49,292 nucleotides of DNA from Terrimicrobiaceae bacterium (GCA_021463905.1 JAJTZA010000068.1:1-49292), one strand, 5' to 3'; shown: positions 28,674 to 38,526, counted from the stretch's first letter. Notes: generated by a model from the sequence alone, not told the origin. A program made the numbers and translations.

Positions 28674-28789
28674 GCCAGTATCTCGCCGCGCTCGGAGCAG
28701 CTCTCTTCGGCCTCATCAGCGGTGAATTTTTGGGCGGATCGCGCTTACGCGCGGATTTGGGTTTTCCCATCGCTCTTGACAAAAATACG

Positions 28790-28807
28790 GAACCACTAGA
28801 TACCTCA
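28790..28807 (-). promoter_or_regulatory. Operator-like element S5
   Basis: Minus strand TGAGGTATCTAGTGGTTC; 4 bp upstream of ATG 28812; orientation opposite to the gene. Confidence 0.5.
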
Positions 28808-28811
28808 ACAC

Positions 28812-30803
28812 ATGACATTTTTTTCCGTTGTTGCCGCAGCTTTTCTTTTTTTGGTTTCTTCCGCTCTGAACGCCCAAAAAGTCATGTCCTCTCATCCCCC
28901 CCTTCACACGCCCGTTTTCTCCGGCGAGACCAGTTTACCGGAGACGGGATGCTATTTCGTGGATGCCCAGGCAGGGGATGACGCAGGGCCGGGGACGAAG
29001 GACAAGCCGTGGCGGACGGTGCAGGCCAGCCTGCGCAAGCTGGAACCGGGGGATACGCTGGTACTGCGTGGGGGGGTCTATTTTGAGAATGTGTATTGCG
29101 CCATCACGGGAACGCCGGAGAAGCCGATCACCGTGCGCGGGTATCCGGGCGAGACAGCGGTGCTGGATGGCGGGTATGCGGAGTTCCAGAACGACCCGGC
29201 CAATGCTTGGGTGCCGGGGGAGGCACCGGGGGAATTTGTTTCCAAAAACAGCTACCGCAACATCCGCGACGTTCTCGGATTGTTCGGGGATTCCAACGTG
29301 GGATTGCAGACGTATTGGCACAAGGACTATCTGCTGACGGAGAGCGAAACAACGGCGGCGGGAAATGCCGTGCCGTTTTATTGCGGGCCGGGAATTTTTT
29401 ATGATAAGGCCACCGGGAAAATCCACGTGCGGCTGGCGCACACGCATCAGAAGCGCACGGGGTTTGTCAATTATGTGGGGGAAACCGACCCGCGCAAGCT
29501 GCCGCTGGTCATCGCGCCGTTCCGCTCTGTGCCGCTTTTTCTCGATCAGGCGATGCACCTTCGCCTGCGCGATCTGGTGATTCGCGGCGGGGGACTCAAC
29601 ACGATGGTCATGCACTTCGCGGTGGATGTGAAGCTGGATTACGTGACGATCTACGGAGGCTCCTATTGTCTGCGGGCGAAAAACAGCGGGCCGGTGGCAA
29701 TCAGCAATTCGGCCTTGGTCGGACAGATTCCGCCGTGGGGTTATTGGAGCGACAACGCGCTGCAAACTTACGACGGGACGTATTACGATCCATGGACGCA
29801 GCCGGAGGAGCCTCGCGCGGCACGCAACGTCGCCCGCCTGCCCACGCACGCGCTGTTGGTGACAGAAGGCGCGGAGGAGTCGGATATTTTCGCCCTGCCG
29901 TTCAACAACCGCTGGACGGTGACACAATGCGAGTTCATGGATTCACACGACGGCGTTTATTTCAACGGGCGGAAAATGGAGTTGAACCATTGCCTGATGC
30001 AGCGCGTGCAGGACGACGGATTTTATCTCAGCAGTCCCACGCCGCAGAACATCATTGACGAGACGCATATTTACAGCAACTGCATCATCGGGAGCATCGC
30101 GCCGTTCGGCGCACATCTGCGCGGAGCAACGAGTGGACAGATTTTTGTCTATGGCAACATCGTTGATATGCGCCCTCTCACCCAGATGTATCGCCCGAGC
30201 GAGAAATGGCCTGAGGGCCGCTTCATAACCCACGCTCTTTTCACCGTTCACGGGCGGGGCAAACCGCATGGCATGGAAAACATCGGCTTTTATCACAACA
30301 CCTGCGTGTTTGATCGGGGAGTACTGGCCGGAATAACTTGGAACCGCACGCATCCCGACACCGTGCGCGAAGTGTTTAATAACCTTTTTGTCTATCTGGA
30401 GAAACTTCCATCCGTGGAGCTGAACCAGCCGCTGGATGGATTGGTCAATATGGACGGCAACCTGCATTGGGCGCCGGGGAACAACCCCGCTTCGCCGGAC
30501 GAGTGGATCGCCAGCATCCGCGACTCCGTGGCTTCGCGGGAGAATGTGAGCCGTTGGGGCGGTGCTCTTTGGGAACTGCACTCCCGCTATGGTGACCCGA
30601 AATTCCGCAAATGGAGCGTGGAAAAACTGACAGGCAATGACTACCGCCTCGAAAGCGACAGCCCGGCGAAAACGCTGGCGGTGGACTTTCCCAAAAAGGC
30701 CATGCTGCGCGGTGGCGTGGCCGGCCCGGCGGCGGGCGCCTTACAGGGCGATGAACAACTCAAGGTGGGCATCAACCGGCGGGTGACGACGGGAGATTTT
30801 TGA
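28812..30803 (+). CDS. Secreted right-handed parallel beta-helix protein (DUF1565-like)
   Basis: Signal peptide; YFVDAQAGDDAGPGTKDKPWRTVQASLRKLEPGDTLVLRGGVYFENV...PITVRGYPGETAVLDGG; HDGVYFNGRKMELNHCLMQRVQDDGFYL. Confidence 0.82.
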   Translation: MTFFSVVAAAFLFLVSSALNAQKVMSSHPPLHTPVFSGETSLPETGCYFVDAQAGDDAGPGTKDKPWRTVQASLRKLEPGDTLVLRGGVYFENVYCAITGTPEKPITVRGYPGETAVLDGGYAEFQNDPANAWVPGEAPGEFVSKNSYRNIRDVLGLFGDSNVGLQTYWHKDYLLTESETTAAGNAVPFYCGPGIFYDKATGKIHVRLAHTHQKRTGFVNYVGETDPRKLPLVIAPFRSVPLFLDQAMHLRLRDLVIRGGGLNTMVMHFAVDVKLDYVTIYGGSYCLRAKNSGPVAISNSALVGQIPPWGYWSDNALQTYDGTYYDPWTQPEEPRAARNVARLPTHALLVTEGAEESDIFALPFNNRWTVTQCEFMDSHDGVYFNGRKMELNHCLMQRVQDDGFYLSSPTPQNIIDETHIYSNCIIGSIAPFGAHLRGATSGQIFVYGNIVDMRPLTQMYRPSEKWPEGRFITHALFTVHGRGKPHGMENIGFYHNTCVFDRGVLAGITWNRTHPDTVREVFNNLFVYLEKLPSVELNQPLDGLVNMDGNLHWAPGNNPASPDEWIASIRDSVASRENVSRWGGALWELHSRYGDPKFRKWSVEKLTGNDYRLESDSPAKTLAVDFPKKAMLRGGVAGPAAGALQGDEQLKVGINRRVTTGDF

Positions 30804-31507
30804 AAACGCCGGACATCACGCGGAGATTCGTCCCGCCCGTCGCGGGCATGGATCTTGAACAGGCCCTGAATTACACCTCCGCCGACGGAGTACCGCTGGA
30901 ATGGTTTTATACCAGCTATACTTATCCGCGCACCTTTTACGCACCGGGTTCGCGGCCTGAGCTGGAGCGTTTTCTGGACGCCCCGCCCGCCGTGGCCGGG
31001 GAGGGAAATGATGGACTGTCGGCGTTGGTGCGGCGGGTCTATGAGACGGTGCGGCATTATTCGCTGTTGGGATTTCACGGGCCGAAGAACCGGGGTTTTT
31101 CCGAGGAGGAACTCTTGCGCAGCGGGGAAGGATGGTGCAACGAACAGGCCCGCGTGCTCTGTGTGCTGGCGCAAATCTGCGGATGGCCGGCGCGTCTGGT
31201 TTTTGCGGGGATGCGCAACAGGAAGGGGCACGTTCTGGTGGAAATTTTTCATCAGGGGCAGTGGGTGCTTGTTGACCAGACGGCGGCCTATATTTTCCAG
31301 ACCGGAGACGGTCGTTGGGCCAATGTGCTGACCATGAAGACGGAAGCCGCCGCCGGAATCTCCGCGCGTTACCACGCCGCGCTTCAGGCGGAAAGGGAAA
31401 AAGCCAAAAGCCTGAAAGACTGGGAAATCATCGTGCCTTACGGCATGGTGGATGACCCGCTGGAACTATTTTTTTCCGTGGGGTACGGCAATTATTTTGT
31501 GCATTGA
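30800..31507 (+). CDS. Transglutaminase-like domain protein
   Basis: GEGWCNEQARVLCVLAQICGWPARLVFAGMRNRKGHVLVEIFHQGQWVLVDQTAAYIF shows the Cys-His-Asp arrangement; 4-nt overlap with the beta-helix gene. Confidence 0.82.
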   Translation: MKTPDITRRFVPPVAGMDLEQALNYTSADGVPLEWFYTSYTYPRTFYAPGSRPELERFLDAPPAVAGEGNDGLSALVRRVYETVRHYSLLGFHGPKNRGFSEEELLRSGEGWCNEQARVLCVLAQICGWPARLVFAGMRNRKGHVLVEIFHQGQWVLVDQTAAYIFQTGDGRWANVLTMKTEAAAGISARYHAALQAEREKAKSLKDWEIIVPYGMVDDPLELFFSVGYGNYFVH

Positions 31508-31534
31508 GGAGAGGCATTGTTGATATCCTCCAGT

Positions 31535-31858
31535 CTAGGATTCAAAAATCATCTCCACATAATCTCCAGCCGACAGGGTTTTCAGAATCTCAAGGATAGA
31601 GTCACCCTTGGTTTTGAGTATGGGCCAATGGTTGGTGGGGAGAACCAGCAGAGGAATGGTTCGCACAGCCAGGTTTTGCTGGTAGCCCAGGTTCTGGTCG
31701 CTGGTTACAAACACCTCAAACCCATGCGTCTGCACCAGCCGTAACAAATCGCCGTTTTGCGCGCCGCCCCACCCCATTTGCTGAGCGGTGGAACAGGCGT
31801 GACCGATCAGCAATTTTTCGACGGGGCGGGGCACGCATTCATCAAGAAAAATTCTCAA
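31535..31858 (-). CDS. DUF5615 PIN-like toxin
   Basis: MRIFLDECVPRPVEKLLIGHACSTAQQMGWGGAQNGDLLRLVQTHGFEVFVTSDQNLGYQQNL. Confidence 0.85.
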   Translation of the reverse strand: MRIFLDECVPRPVEKLLIGHACSTAQQMGWGGAQNGDLLRLVQTHGFEVFVTSDQNLGYQQNLAVRTIPLLVLPTNHWPILKTKGDSILEILKTLSAGDYVEMIFES

Positions 31859-32088
31859 GCCATCCCCGCTGTTTCCAGAGCTTCCTGCCGCGAATGTGTC
31901 AGGATGGCAATGGCATCTCTCCGTTTTACTGTCGGGAAATGGTCTAGAAATTCTTCGAGCCCCAGGCCGTCCATGAGGTAATCGAACAAGGTCGAAATGG
32001 GAACGCGCGTGCCTCGAATTACAGGAGTTCCTCCCATAATCCCCTGGTCTGTCACAATGGGGTTTGTCGCTTCCATGAGAACAACCAT
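31855..32088 (-). CDS. DUF433 antitoxin
   Basis: IMGGTPVIRGTRVPISTLFDYLMDGLGLEEFLDHFPTVKRRDAIAIL; overlaps toxin by 4 nt. Possible start at 32076. Confidence 0.88.
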   Translation of the reverse strand: MVVLMEATNPIVTDQGIMGGTPVIRGTRVPISTLFDYLMDGLGLEEFLDHFPTVKRRDAIAILTHSRQEALETAGMA

Positions 32089-32203
32089 GCCATTTTTTTT
32101 GCCTTGTTCAAATGGAAAAATCCGATGGCGCGGAGAAGCTAAGAACGGAAGAGTGAGGTGAGTGGTGCGCCAGTGTATTAAAATTTACAACTTGCGGAGC
32201 GCG

Positions 32204-33244
32204 TCAATCCGGCTGCTTGAGATGCTGGGCCAAAAATTCGCAGATGAGCGCCTTGGAATCCGGCGGCACGGCGTGCCCCTGGCCGTGGATATAGAATGCG
32301 AGGTTCTGCGGTTGTTCCAGCAGGCCGTAGAGTTCGCCGAGTTTCAGAAGCATGAGGGCACGCTGCCGTTGGGTGGGGATGTGGCATAGCGGGTCATTCC
32401 ACGCGGAAATGTCGAGGAAGGCGCGCGGCGCGATGAGGGCGATGATCTCGTGCATGTCAATGGGCGGGGCTTCGCCGCGCAGCAGGCTTTCGCGGAGATG
32501 ACGAAAATAGATATACCAGCGATCCCGCGCCCATTTCTCCACCTGCGGATTGTGCCGGAAAAACGTGCTGCCACAATTGTAGACGGCCGCCTTCAGGCGT
32601 TCGTCATAGGCCGCGAGAAAATAGGCGCCGTGTCCGCCGAGCGAATGTCCCATGACGCCGAGCCGCGAGGCATCCACTTCGGGAAGTGAGGAGAGAATGT
32701 CCACGGCCAGCGAATGTTCGTAGGTGAATTTACCAACCGCCGTCCATTCAGGATGCTTGTCGTAAAAGCGTTTCGTGTCGTAGGGGCCTTCCGGCGGAAT
32801 GCGTGTGCCGGAGACAAAATGTTCCGGCGCAATGACGGCAAATCCGCGCCGGCAGAGGTGGTCGAGATGGGCTTCCTCCGGCGCTCCTTCGAGTCCGACG
32901 GTCTGGCGCAAACCCTGTGGGGTGGTGCCATGCAGCGCGACGACTCCCGGCAATGGCCCCGTGGGATTCAGGGGGATTCCCACTGCGGCCAGTGCGCGAT
33001 CCTCGGATTCCGTCTGATAACTGATCCAGCGCAGACGATAGGATCCATCAACAATCTGCTCGTCCTCGATGCGTGTGTCCTTCGGCACGGGCGGCGGTTT
33101 GGCCTCATCCCGAATGAGTTCGAGAAAGCGTTTCCTGAGCGTTTCCCTTCGTTTCTGCCAGTGCCCGGCGTCTTCGATTCCCACCAGCAAATCATCCCAC
33201 GAGGACTGAATTGCGGGTACTTCGGAATGCAGGCGTGCGGTCAT
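32204..33244 (-). CDS. Alpha/beta hydrolase (dienelactone hydrolase/acetyl-xylan-esterase-like)
   Basis: LPGVVALHGTTPQG...GFAVIAPEHFVSG...VDASRLGVMGHSLGGHGAYFLAAYDERLKAAVYNCG; GxSxGG nucleophile elbow. Confidence 0.8.
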   Translation of the reverse strand: MTARLHSEVPAIQSSWDDLLVGIEDAGHWQKRRETLRKRFLELIRDEAKPPPVPKDTRIEDEQIVDGSYRLRWISYQTESEDRALAAVGIPLNPTGPLPGVVALHGTTPQGLRQTVGLEGAPEEAHLDHLCRRGFAVIAPEHFVSGTRIPPEGPYDTKRFYDKHPEWTAVGKFTYEHSLAVDILSSLPEVDASRLGVMGHSLGGHGAYFLAAYDERLKAAVYNCGSTFFRHNPQVEKWARDRWYIYFRHLRESLLRGEAPPIDMHEIIALIAPRAFLDISAWNDPLCHIPTQRQRALMLLKLGELYGLLEQPQNLAFYIHGQGHAVPPDSKALICEFLAQHLKQPD

Positions 33245-33939
33245 TTTGCGGTGTCGTTGAAAATATTTTTTAGGATTTGCACCCATCCCTCGACCCCGCC
33301 CTGCTGGCCAGATTTGGATTCATTGAGCAAGCGGAAGAGTTCGGAGCCGAGGTAGTAGAGTTTCCCTTGGCCCAAGCGTCGCTCCCCGACCAAAATGTAG
33401 GTGTCCGTTCCAATTAAATTTTCCCAATCCAGGCTTTTGAGAAACACGTTTCCCTGGAGCCAGAACGGGTGCCCGACTTCAAGCGCACCGGCCAGAAGAG
33501 GCGAATCGGGCTGGCGAACCTCGCACTCCGCTCCTTCTCGCACATAAAAACTCGGCCCGAAGAGAAACCCTCCCTTCGCCCCGTCAGGAAACATTTTGGG
33601 TGCCTGTCGGATCAACAAAAGTCGGCCACCCTTCTCAACATAATTGCGGATTTTTTCGGACTCTTCGATGGTATAACCCCGCTCGGCGTCCAGCCCCGCC
33701 AACACGACCATACCAAAGTTTCCGTAGTCATCGGCGGCCAAAAACTCCCCGACGTCTTCATAGGGCATAGATTGCAGATCCCGATTGAAGAGCATGTTGA
33801 TGATGCTCTCCGCCTCCCTACGCCCATATCCCTGCCCGGCCAGCGCAATTTTTTCTTCCGCCTGGCTCAGGCTGGAGGAAAGACCTAAAAATACGACGAG
33901 GAGTGAAACAACAACGCACCGTAAAAATGGAGGCTTCAT
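33241..33939 (-). CDS. Secreted ThuA-like/GATase-like single-domain protein, paralogous to the N-terminal domain of the two DUF4091-like proteins
   Basis: IALAGQGYGRREAESIINMLFNRD...KIRNYVEKGGRLLLIRQAPKMF...LYYLGSELFRLL; ends where the paralogs continue. Confidence 0.7.
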   Translation of the reverse strand: MKPPFLRCVVVSLLVVFLGLSSSLSQAEEKIALAGQGYGRREAESIINMLFNRDLQSMPYEDVGEFLAADDYGNFGMVVLAGLDAERGYTIEESEKIRNYVEKGGRLLLIRQAPKMFPDGAKGGFLFGPSFYVREGAECEVRQPDSPLLAGALEVGHPFWLQGNVFLKSLDWENLIGTDTYILVGERRLGQGKLYYLGSELFRLLNESKSGQQGGVEGWVQILKNIFNDTAK

Positions 33940-33941
33940 AA

Positions 33942-33959
33942 AAACCAGTCAATACCACT
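33942..33959 (-). promoter_or_regulatory. Operator-like element S6
   Basis: Minus strand AGTGGTATTGACTGGTTT; TGGTAT and TGGTTT 10 bp apart; 2 bp from ATG 33939. Confidence 0.6.
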
Positions 33960-34050
33960 CGACGGAGGTTGTCAATCTGCTTGGATTTGTGGATTTATGC
34001 GGCCTGAGTGAGCCCGTTCGAAATGAATTACGCCTTGATTTCATTTCCTC

Positions 34051-34068
34051 AATGGTATGCTGTGGTAT
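34051..34068 (+). promoter_or_regulatory. Operator-like element S7
   Basis: AATGGTATGCTGTGGTAT; two perfect TGGTAT half-sites 10 bp apart; 6 bp from ATG 34075. Confidence 0.65.
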
Positions 34069-34074
34069 CTTTCT

Positions 34075-37000
34075 ATGAAATTCCCCAAGCTTCTGCTTAT
34101 GCTTCTTGCCATGAATGGCGCATCAGGTTCTTTCATCACAGTGGATTCCTCGGGGCGGAGCAGGGACGCTTACACGACAATTCAATCAGCCGTAGATGCG
34201 GCCCAGCCCGGTGATGTCGTGGAAGTTCGCGGAGGGGTCTACCACGAGCGGGTTCACATCAGTCGCGGAGGGGAGCCAGGACGTCCGATTGTCGTTCAAG
34301 CGGCACCCAATGAGCTGGTTTTAGTCAATGCCGGCCGAAAGCTGGTTCTGGATTTGCGTCCGGTTGAGGGTCTTCCCGAGGTGTATTCCGCCTCGGTGGA
34401 GGATGGCCAGATGGACGAGCGCACGGGTCTCTGGGAGACACCGACACGGCTGCGCATGGCGCATGTCCACTCACCCGGGCAAACTGCACAACGGCTTGGC
34501 TCCTGGTATTACGACGCAAAAAGCCGTCGGATTTTTCTTAGGAGCAGCGGACGGGGGCCGGCCAGCCAGATGGACTATTGGGTCGAGTCGTCGGACGCGC
34601 CTGCGATCAAAGTAACTGGCTCTTATGTGCATATCCGCAACATTCAAGCCGCTTTCGGGCAGCATGGATTTTTACTCGAAGGAAAAAACTGCTCTCACGT
34701 AACCATCGAGGGGTGCCGGGCTTTTGCCAATTCCTGGGCGGGCATCCAATTGACCGGAGACAACCATGTGATCCGCGACAACGAGACCTTTCAAAACAAC
34801 ACCTATGGCATTCAGTTGCGGTTTGGAGTCAGCAACAACAAAATCCTGCGTAATGTTTGCCTGTGGAACGGTCCCAACAATGGGGAACCGACAGGATCGT
34901 CCGTCCCCACCGACTTGGGCATTTACAGTCAGGGCGGGTTCAACCTTGTGGCGGAAAACATCGTTGAGGGATGGCACGAGGACGTTTACCGCTACAAGTC
35001 CGGCCACGGAGCCAACGAAACCAACGTTCTCCGCAATAACGTCATCAAAGGCCACCAGACACCCGGGATTATGGGAGTATACGACAACACCCTGCTGGTC
35101 AGCGGGTTGGGTATGCGCGCGGGAATGTATCGGAATGGAGGGGAACCGAGTCCGCTCCGGGATTGGACCATTGTGGATCCGACCGGTTTTCAACGCGCCA
35201 CCAATCTGATTGTCCCGCTCGTGCAGAAGGAGGATCCGCGCTTTGCCGATGTCGCCTACCGCGATTACCGTCTGCAGGCGGACAGCTCATACCTGGGAAT
35301 GGGAGCTTTTCCCGAACGCGGCACCGTCTTTTATGTGAATCCGGCCACGGGTTCGGACGAAAACGATGGCTTGAGCGAGTCGAGACCGCTGGCTTCGATG
35401 TCAACAGCGCTGAGCCGCATGCCCGCCGGAGGAACCCTCTATTTGAGGCCCGGCAATTACACGGAAGCTGTGGAAATTCGCAGCGGAGGATTGGCGGCGC
35501 GGAATCCGCTGCGCTTGCGCGCCCTGGGCCGACAGCCGGGAGTCAGGATGATCGGCGGACTGACGATCAAAGACGGCCAGTTCATCGAGGTGGATGGCTT
35601 GGAGTTTGTTTCTTCGTTGCAAGTGGATGGAGCAAGAGGAGTGGTGGTTAAGCATTGCGTGTTTGACGGACAAGGAGCGGGGGTGACGGGAACCCGGAGT
35701 CCAGAACTGCGTGTGGATCGCTGCACGTTTGTCAATAATGACACCGCACTCGAGCTGACGGCTGCGCCCCAAGCTGGCGTCACCCAATGTCTGTTCAAAA
35801 ATTGTCGCGTCGTCTATCAGTTGGACAGCGCGGATATTTTTCTTGGTTTCAATGCTTATTCGAGTTTCCACGGCAGGATCGGCGGAGAGGGTATCGGAAG
35901 CCTGGAAGCTTGGCAGACGCGCCTCTCTGGGGACGGACAAAGCCAACAGACGGATTTCTCGCTTTTACAGGATTTCCTCTTGCCTGCCGACAGCCCGCTG
36001 GCCGGGCGCGGCGCGGATTTTGGGCCATTGGGAGCGCGCATCGAGAGCGTGGTCTCACAATTGGAGATCACCAACCCGCGCATTGCCGGGATCAGCCCCC
36101 GGGGAGCCTCGTTGCTGTGGAATACGCCACGGATGGCCACGCTGGCAGAAATCACTCTCAAAAACGAGACCGGGAAAATCCTTAGAACATGGGAGCCATC
36201 GTTTTTTGTCCAGATCATGGGAAGCTCGTTTGATATCACGCAATTTTCACAGGCGTTCTACTCCTCGCAACGCCATGCCGTCATCGCGGATTTGCAGCCA
36301 GACACCGGCTATACCGTGTCGGTGGTGGCTCGGGATCTCCTGGGACAGCACGGCCAGCCGGTCGAGATCACTTTCAAAACTCCACGGGAATACCGCCAGC
36401 CGGTCGCTTGGTACGTCTCTCCGGAAGGAAACGATGCGGCGGACGGACGATCACCCTCGACCGCGTGGCGGTCATTGGCCCATGCCTGCGCGCAAGCCGG
36501 TCCGGGGGACGAGATTATCCTGCAACCAGGCCGGTATCGGGAAACGCTGCGTCCGAACGTTTCCGGAACCTCCGAGCGCAAGATCAGCATCCGCGCGGAG
36601 AAACCTCAGTCCGCCATCTTGGATCTGGCGGAAAACATCCCGGTCGGAGTGGAAATTCTGAACACCGATCACCTGGTCATCAGTGGTCTGCTTTTCCAGA
36701 ATGGTGCCTTTCCGCGTACAGCCTGCTTTTCGATCAACAACGCTCGCGACATCACCATCCGGGATTGCGCACTGGATTGGCCGCGCGCGAGCAATTTTGA
36801 AAAACTCAAACTTGGCTATAGCGGCTTGGTGGCCAATCGCGTTTCCGGACTGACCGTGGAAAACAATCTGTTTCTGTGCGCGAGTTGGGGAGTGGGTGTG
36901 GCCAACTCCTCCGATGTGTCCATCCGCCATAATACCTTCGTTGGCGAAGGAAACTATGGCGTCGTTATTGTTCCCGGAAGCCCGGAGGAAACATACACCA

Positions 37001-37326
37001 TCAAGGATAATGTATTCTATCGCGCGACCATGGGATACAAAAGCAACCCCTGCCTCTGGGTTTTCGCGCCAATGCCTCGGCTCGCTTCTGACCACAACCT
37101 GTTTTATATCCCCGAAGAGAGCAAGGGAACGATAGGAACTCTTCCCGGTCGCGAGCGCCTTTCCCCGCTGGTTGCCTGGGTGGAGGCCACCGGGCTGGAC
37201 AAAAACAGCGTTCAGGCCCGGCCGGAGTTTACCAATCCTGAAACGCTGGATTTTTCGCTCCAACCAGGCTCGCCGGGCCAGAGGGCCGCCAGTGATGGCC
37301 GCGATATGGGAAGAGTCTTTCCGTAA
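34075..37326 (+). CDS. Large secreted multi-module parallel beta-helix protein (three DUF1565-like N-caps, Fn3-like linker)
   Basis: ITVDSSGRSRDAYTTIQSAVDAAQPGDVVEVRGGVYHERV; FYVNPATGSDENDGLSESRPLASMSTAL; WYVSPEGNDAADGRSPSTAWRSLAHACAQAGPGDEIILQPGRYRETL. Confidence 0.82.
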   Translation: MKFPKLLLMLLAMNGASGSFITVDSSGRSRDAYTTIQSAVDAAQPGDVVEVRGGVYHERVHISRGGEPGRPIVVQAAPNELVLVNAGRKLVLDLRPVEGLPEVYSASVEDGQMDERTGLWETPTRLRMAHVHSPGQTAQRLGSWYYDAKSRRIFLRSSGRGPASQMDYWVESSDAPAIKVTGSYVHIRNIQAAFGQHGFLLEGKNCSHVTIEGCRAFANSWAGIQLTGDNHVIRDNETFQNNTYGIQLRFGVSNNKILRNVCLWNGPNNGEPTGSSVPTDLGIYSQGGFNLVAENIVEGWHEDVYRYKSGHGANETNVLRNNVIKGHQTPGIMGVYDNTLLVSGLGMRAGMYRNGGEPSPLRDWTIVDPTGFQRATNLIVPLVQKEDPRFADVAYRDYRLQADSSYLGMGAFPERGTVFYVNPATGSDENDGLSESRPLASMSTALSRMPAGGTLYLRPGNYTEAVEIRSGGLAARNPLRLRALGRQPGVRMIGGLTIKDGQFIEVDGLEFVSSLQVDGARGVVVKHCVFDGQGAGVTGTRSPELRVDRCTFVNNDTALELTAAPQAGVTQCLFKNCRVVYQLDSADIFLGFNAYSSFHGRIGGEGIGSLEAWQTRLSGDGQSQQTDFSLLQDFLLPADSPLAGRGADFGPLGARIESVVSQLEITNPRIAGISPRGASLLWNTPRMATLAEITLKNETGKILRTWEPSFFVQIMGSSFDITQFSQAFYSSQRHAVIADLQPDTGYTVSVVARDLLGQHGQPVEITFKTPREYRQPVAWYVSPEGNDAADGRSPSTAWRSLAHACAQAGPGDEIILQPGRYRETLRPNVSGTSERKISIRAEKPQSAILDLAENIPVGVEILNTDHLVISGLLFQNGAFPRTACFSINNARDITIRDCALDWPRASNFEKLKLGYSGLVANRVSGLTVENNLFLCASWGVGVANSSDVSIRHNTFVGEGNYGVVIVPGSPEETYTIKDNVFYRATMGYKSNPCLWVFAPMPRLASDHNLFYIPEESKGTIGTLPGRERLSPLVAWVEATGLDKNSVQARPEFTNPETLDFSLQPGSPGQRAASDGRDMGRVFP

Positions 37327-37383
37327 CGGGATATGGCTGATCGGGCAGCGAATCTTCGGTGGGGTGTTGACGGAGGCGCTCTT

Positions 37384-38526
37384 TCAAGCCTCTCGGCAGG
37401 ATGCTCCCATACGTACGGTATGAGGGAGAAGCTCCTGAATTGAGGAGAAAGCCTGTCGTTGGTGGTACTGACGCAGAAACTCGAGGCTGCGCAGCATGGC
37501 GGCGCGATCGGGGTAGCAGTGCGCGGTCCAACGCATGGCCATTTTATCCAGGGTGTACTGCTCGGTCACCAAAATCGCGGAGAGCTGGTCAGGGATCACA
37601 GTGGCAGAGGCCTGGATGGTTTTCTCGAAAGGCATGGAGAGAGCACTGCCCGCCACCACCACAGCACTGTAACGCCTCTTTTCCAAATAGGGTTTCAAGC
37701 CGCGCTCGATGCTCCCCGGCTCCAAGGACTCCGTGAGAAAAATATCCTCTTCATGGCGAGGGAAGCCGCTCTCCGTCAGAGCCTGGAGGAAACCGTCATA
37801 GGCAAGTCTCATGAAATGCGCGGAGGTTTGGCCGGAGACGTAACCAATACGCCGATGACCCAGCGCGATCAATTTTTGTGCGGCCTCATAGGTCTGCTGG
37901 AAATGATGAGGCGAGACGAAATTCAGCTTCGATCCGCTCAGATTCCGATTCACCACCACCACAGGCACCGGGAAGGTCTCCTTGTCCATGCTCAGCAACA
38001 TGTCCACCCAGCTCTGCTCAGGACGAATCACCAAAATACCGTCATACCCTGAAGGCGGACGCAAAAGCGTTTCGCGCAATTTTTGCGCGGTGGGTGTGTA
38101 TTTGTAATGGACAAACGCATGGGTTTTTTCCTCGGCTTCGTGGATCAAATCATAATGGTAGGGAGTGACCCGCCAGTGTTGCGGCGCAAATCGCTCCAAC
38201 GAGAGGTAGCGAAACTCTTGTCGCACGGGCGGCTCCAGGACAAAGTTTCCTCGTCCGTGGGTGGCGGAGAGATAGCGGCGTTCGATCAGCCGGGCAAAGG
38301 CGGCGCGAACCGTTCGACGACTCACGTTCAGAAATTCAGTCAGCTTTCGCTCCGACATCAATCGCTCACCCGCAGACAGGTGCCCGTTCTCAATCCACTG
38401 CTCGATTTGCACCGCAATCTGTTGGTAAAGAGGAGTCGGAGAATTTGCGTCCAATCCTTTCGCCAGAGATTGGAGCTGTGTGGTCACGGATTGATCTGGC
38501 TCCCGCAAAGGTCGTCTGCTCTTCAT
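37384..38526 (-). CDS. GntR-family transcriptional regulator with LacI/periplasmic-binding-like effector domain
   Basis: PLYQQIAVQIEQWIENGHLSAGERLMSERKLTEFLNVSRRTVRAAFARLIERRYLSATHGRGNFV (wHTH GntR) followed by YDGILVIRPE...VPVVVVNRNL...LIALGHRRIGYVSG...YDGFLQAL. Confidence 0.92.
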   Translation of the reverse strand: MKSRRPLREPDQSVTTQLQSLAKGLDANSPTPLYQQIAVQIEQWIENGHLSAGERLMSERKLTEFLNVSRRTVRAAFARLIERRYLSATHGRGNFVLEPPVRQEFRYLSLERFAPQHWRVTPYHYDLIHEAEEKTHAFVHYKYTPTAQKLRETLLRPPSGYDGILVIRPEQSWVDMLLSMDKETFPVPVVVVNRNLSGSKLNFVSPHHFQQTYEAAQKLIALGHRRIGYVSGQTSAHFMRLAYDGFLQALTESGFPRHEEDIFLTESLEPGSIERGLKPYLEKRRYSAVVVAGSALSMPFEKTIQASATVIPDQLSAILVTEQYTLDKMAMRWTAHCYPDRAAMLRSLEFLRQYHQRQAFSSIQELLPHTVRMGASCREA

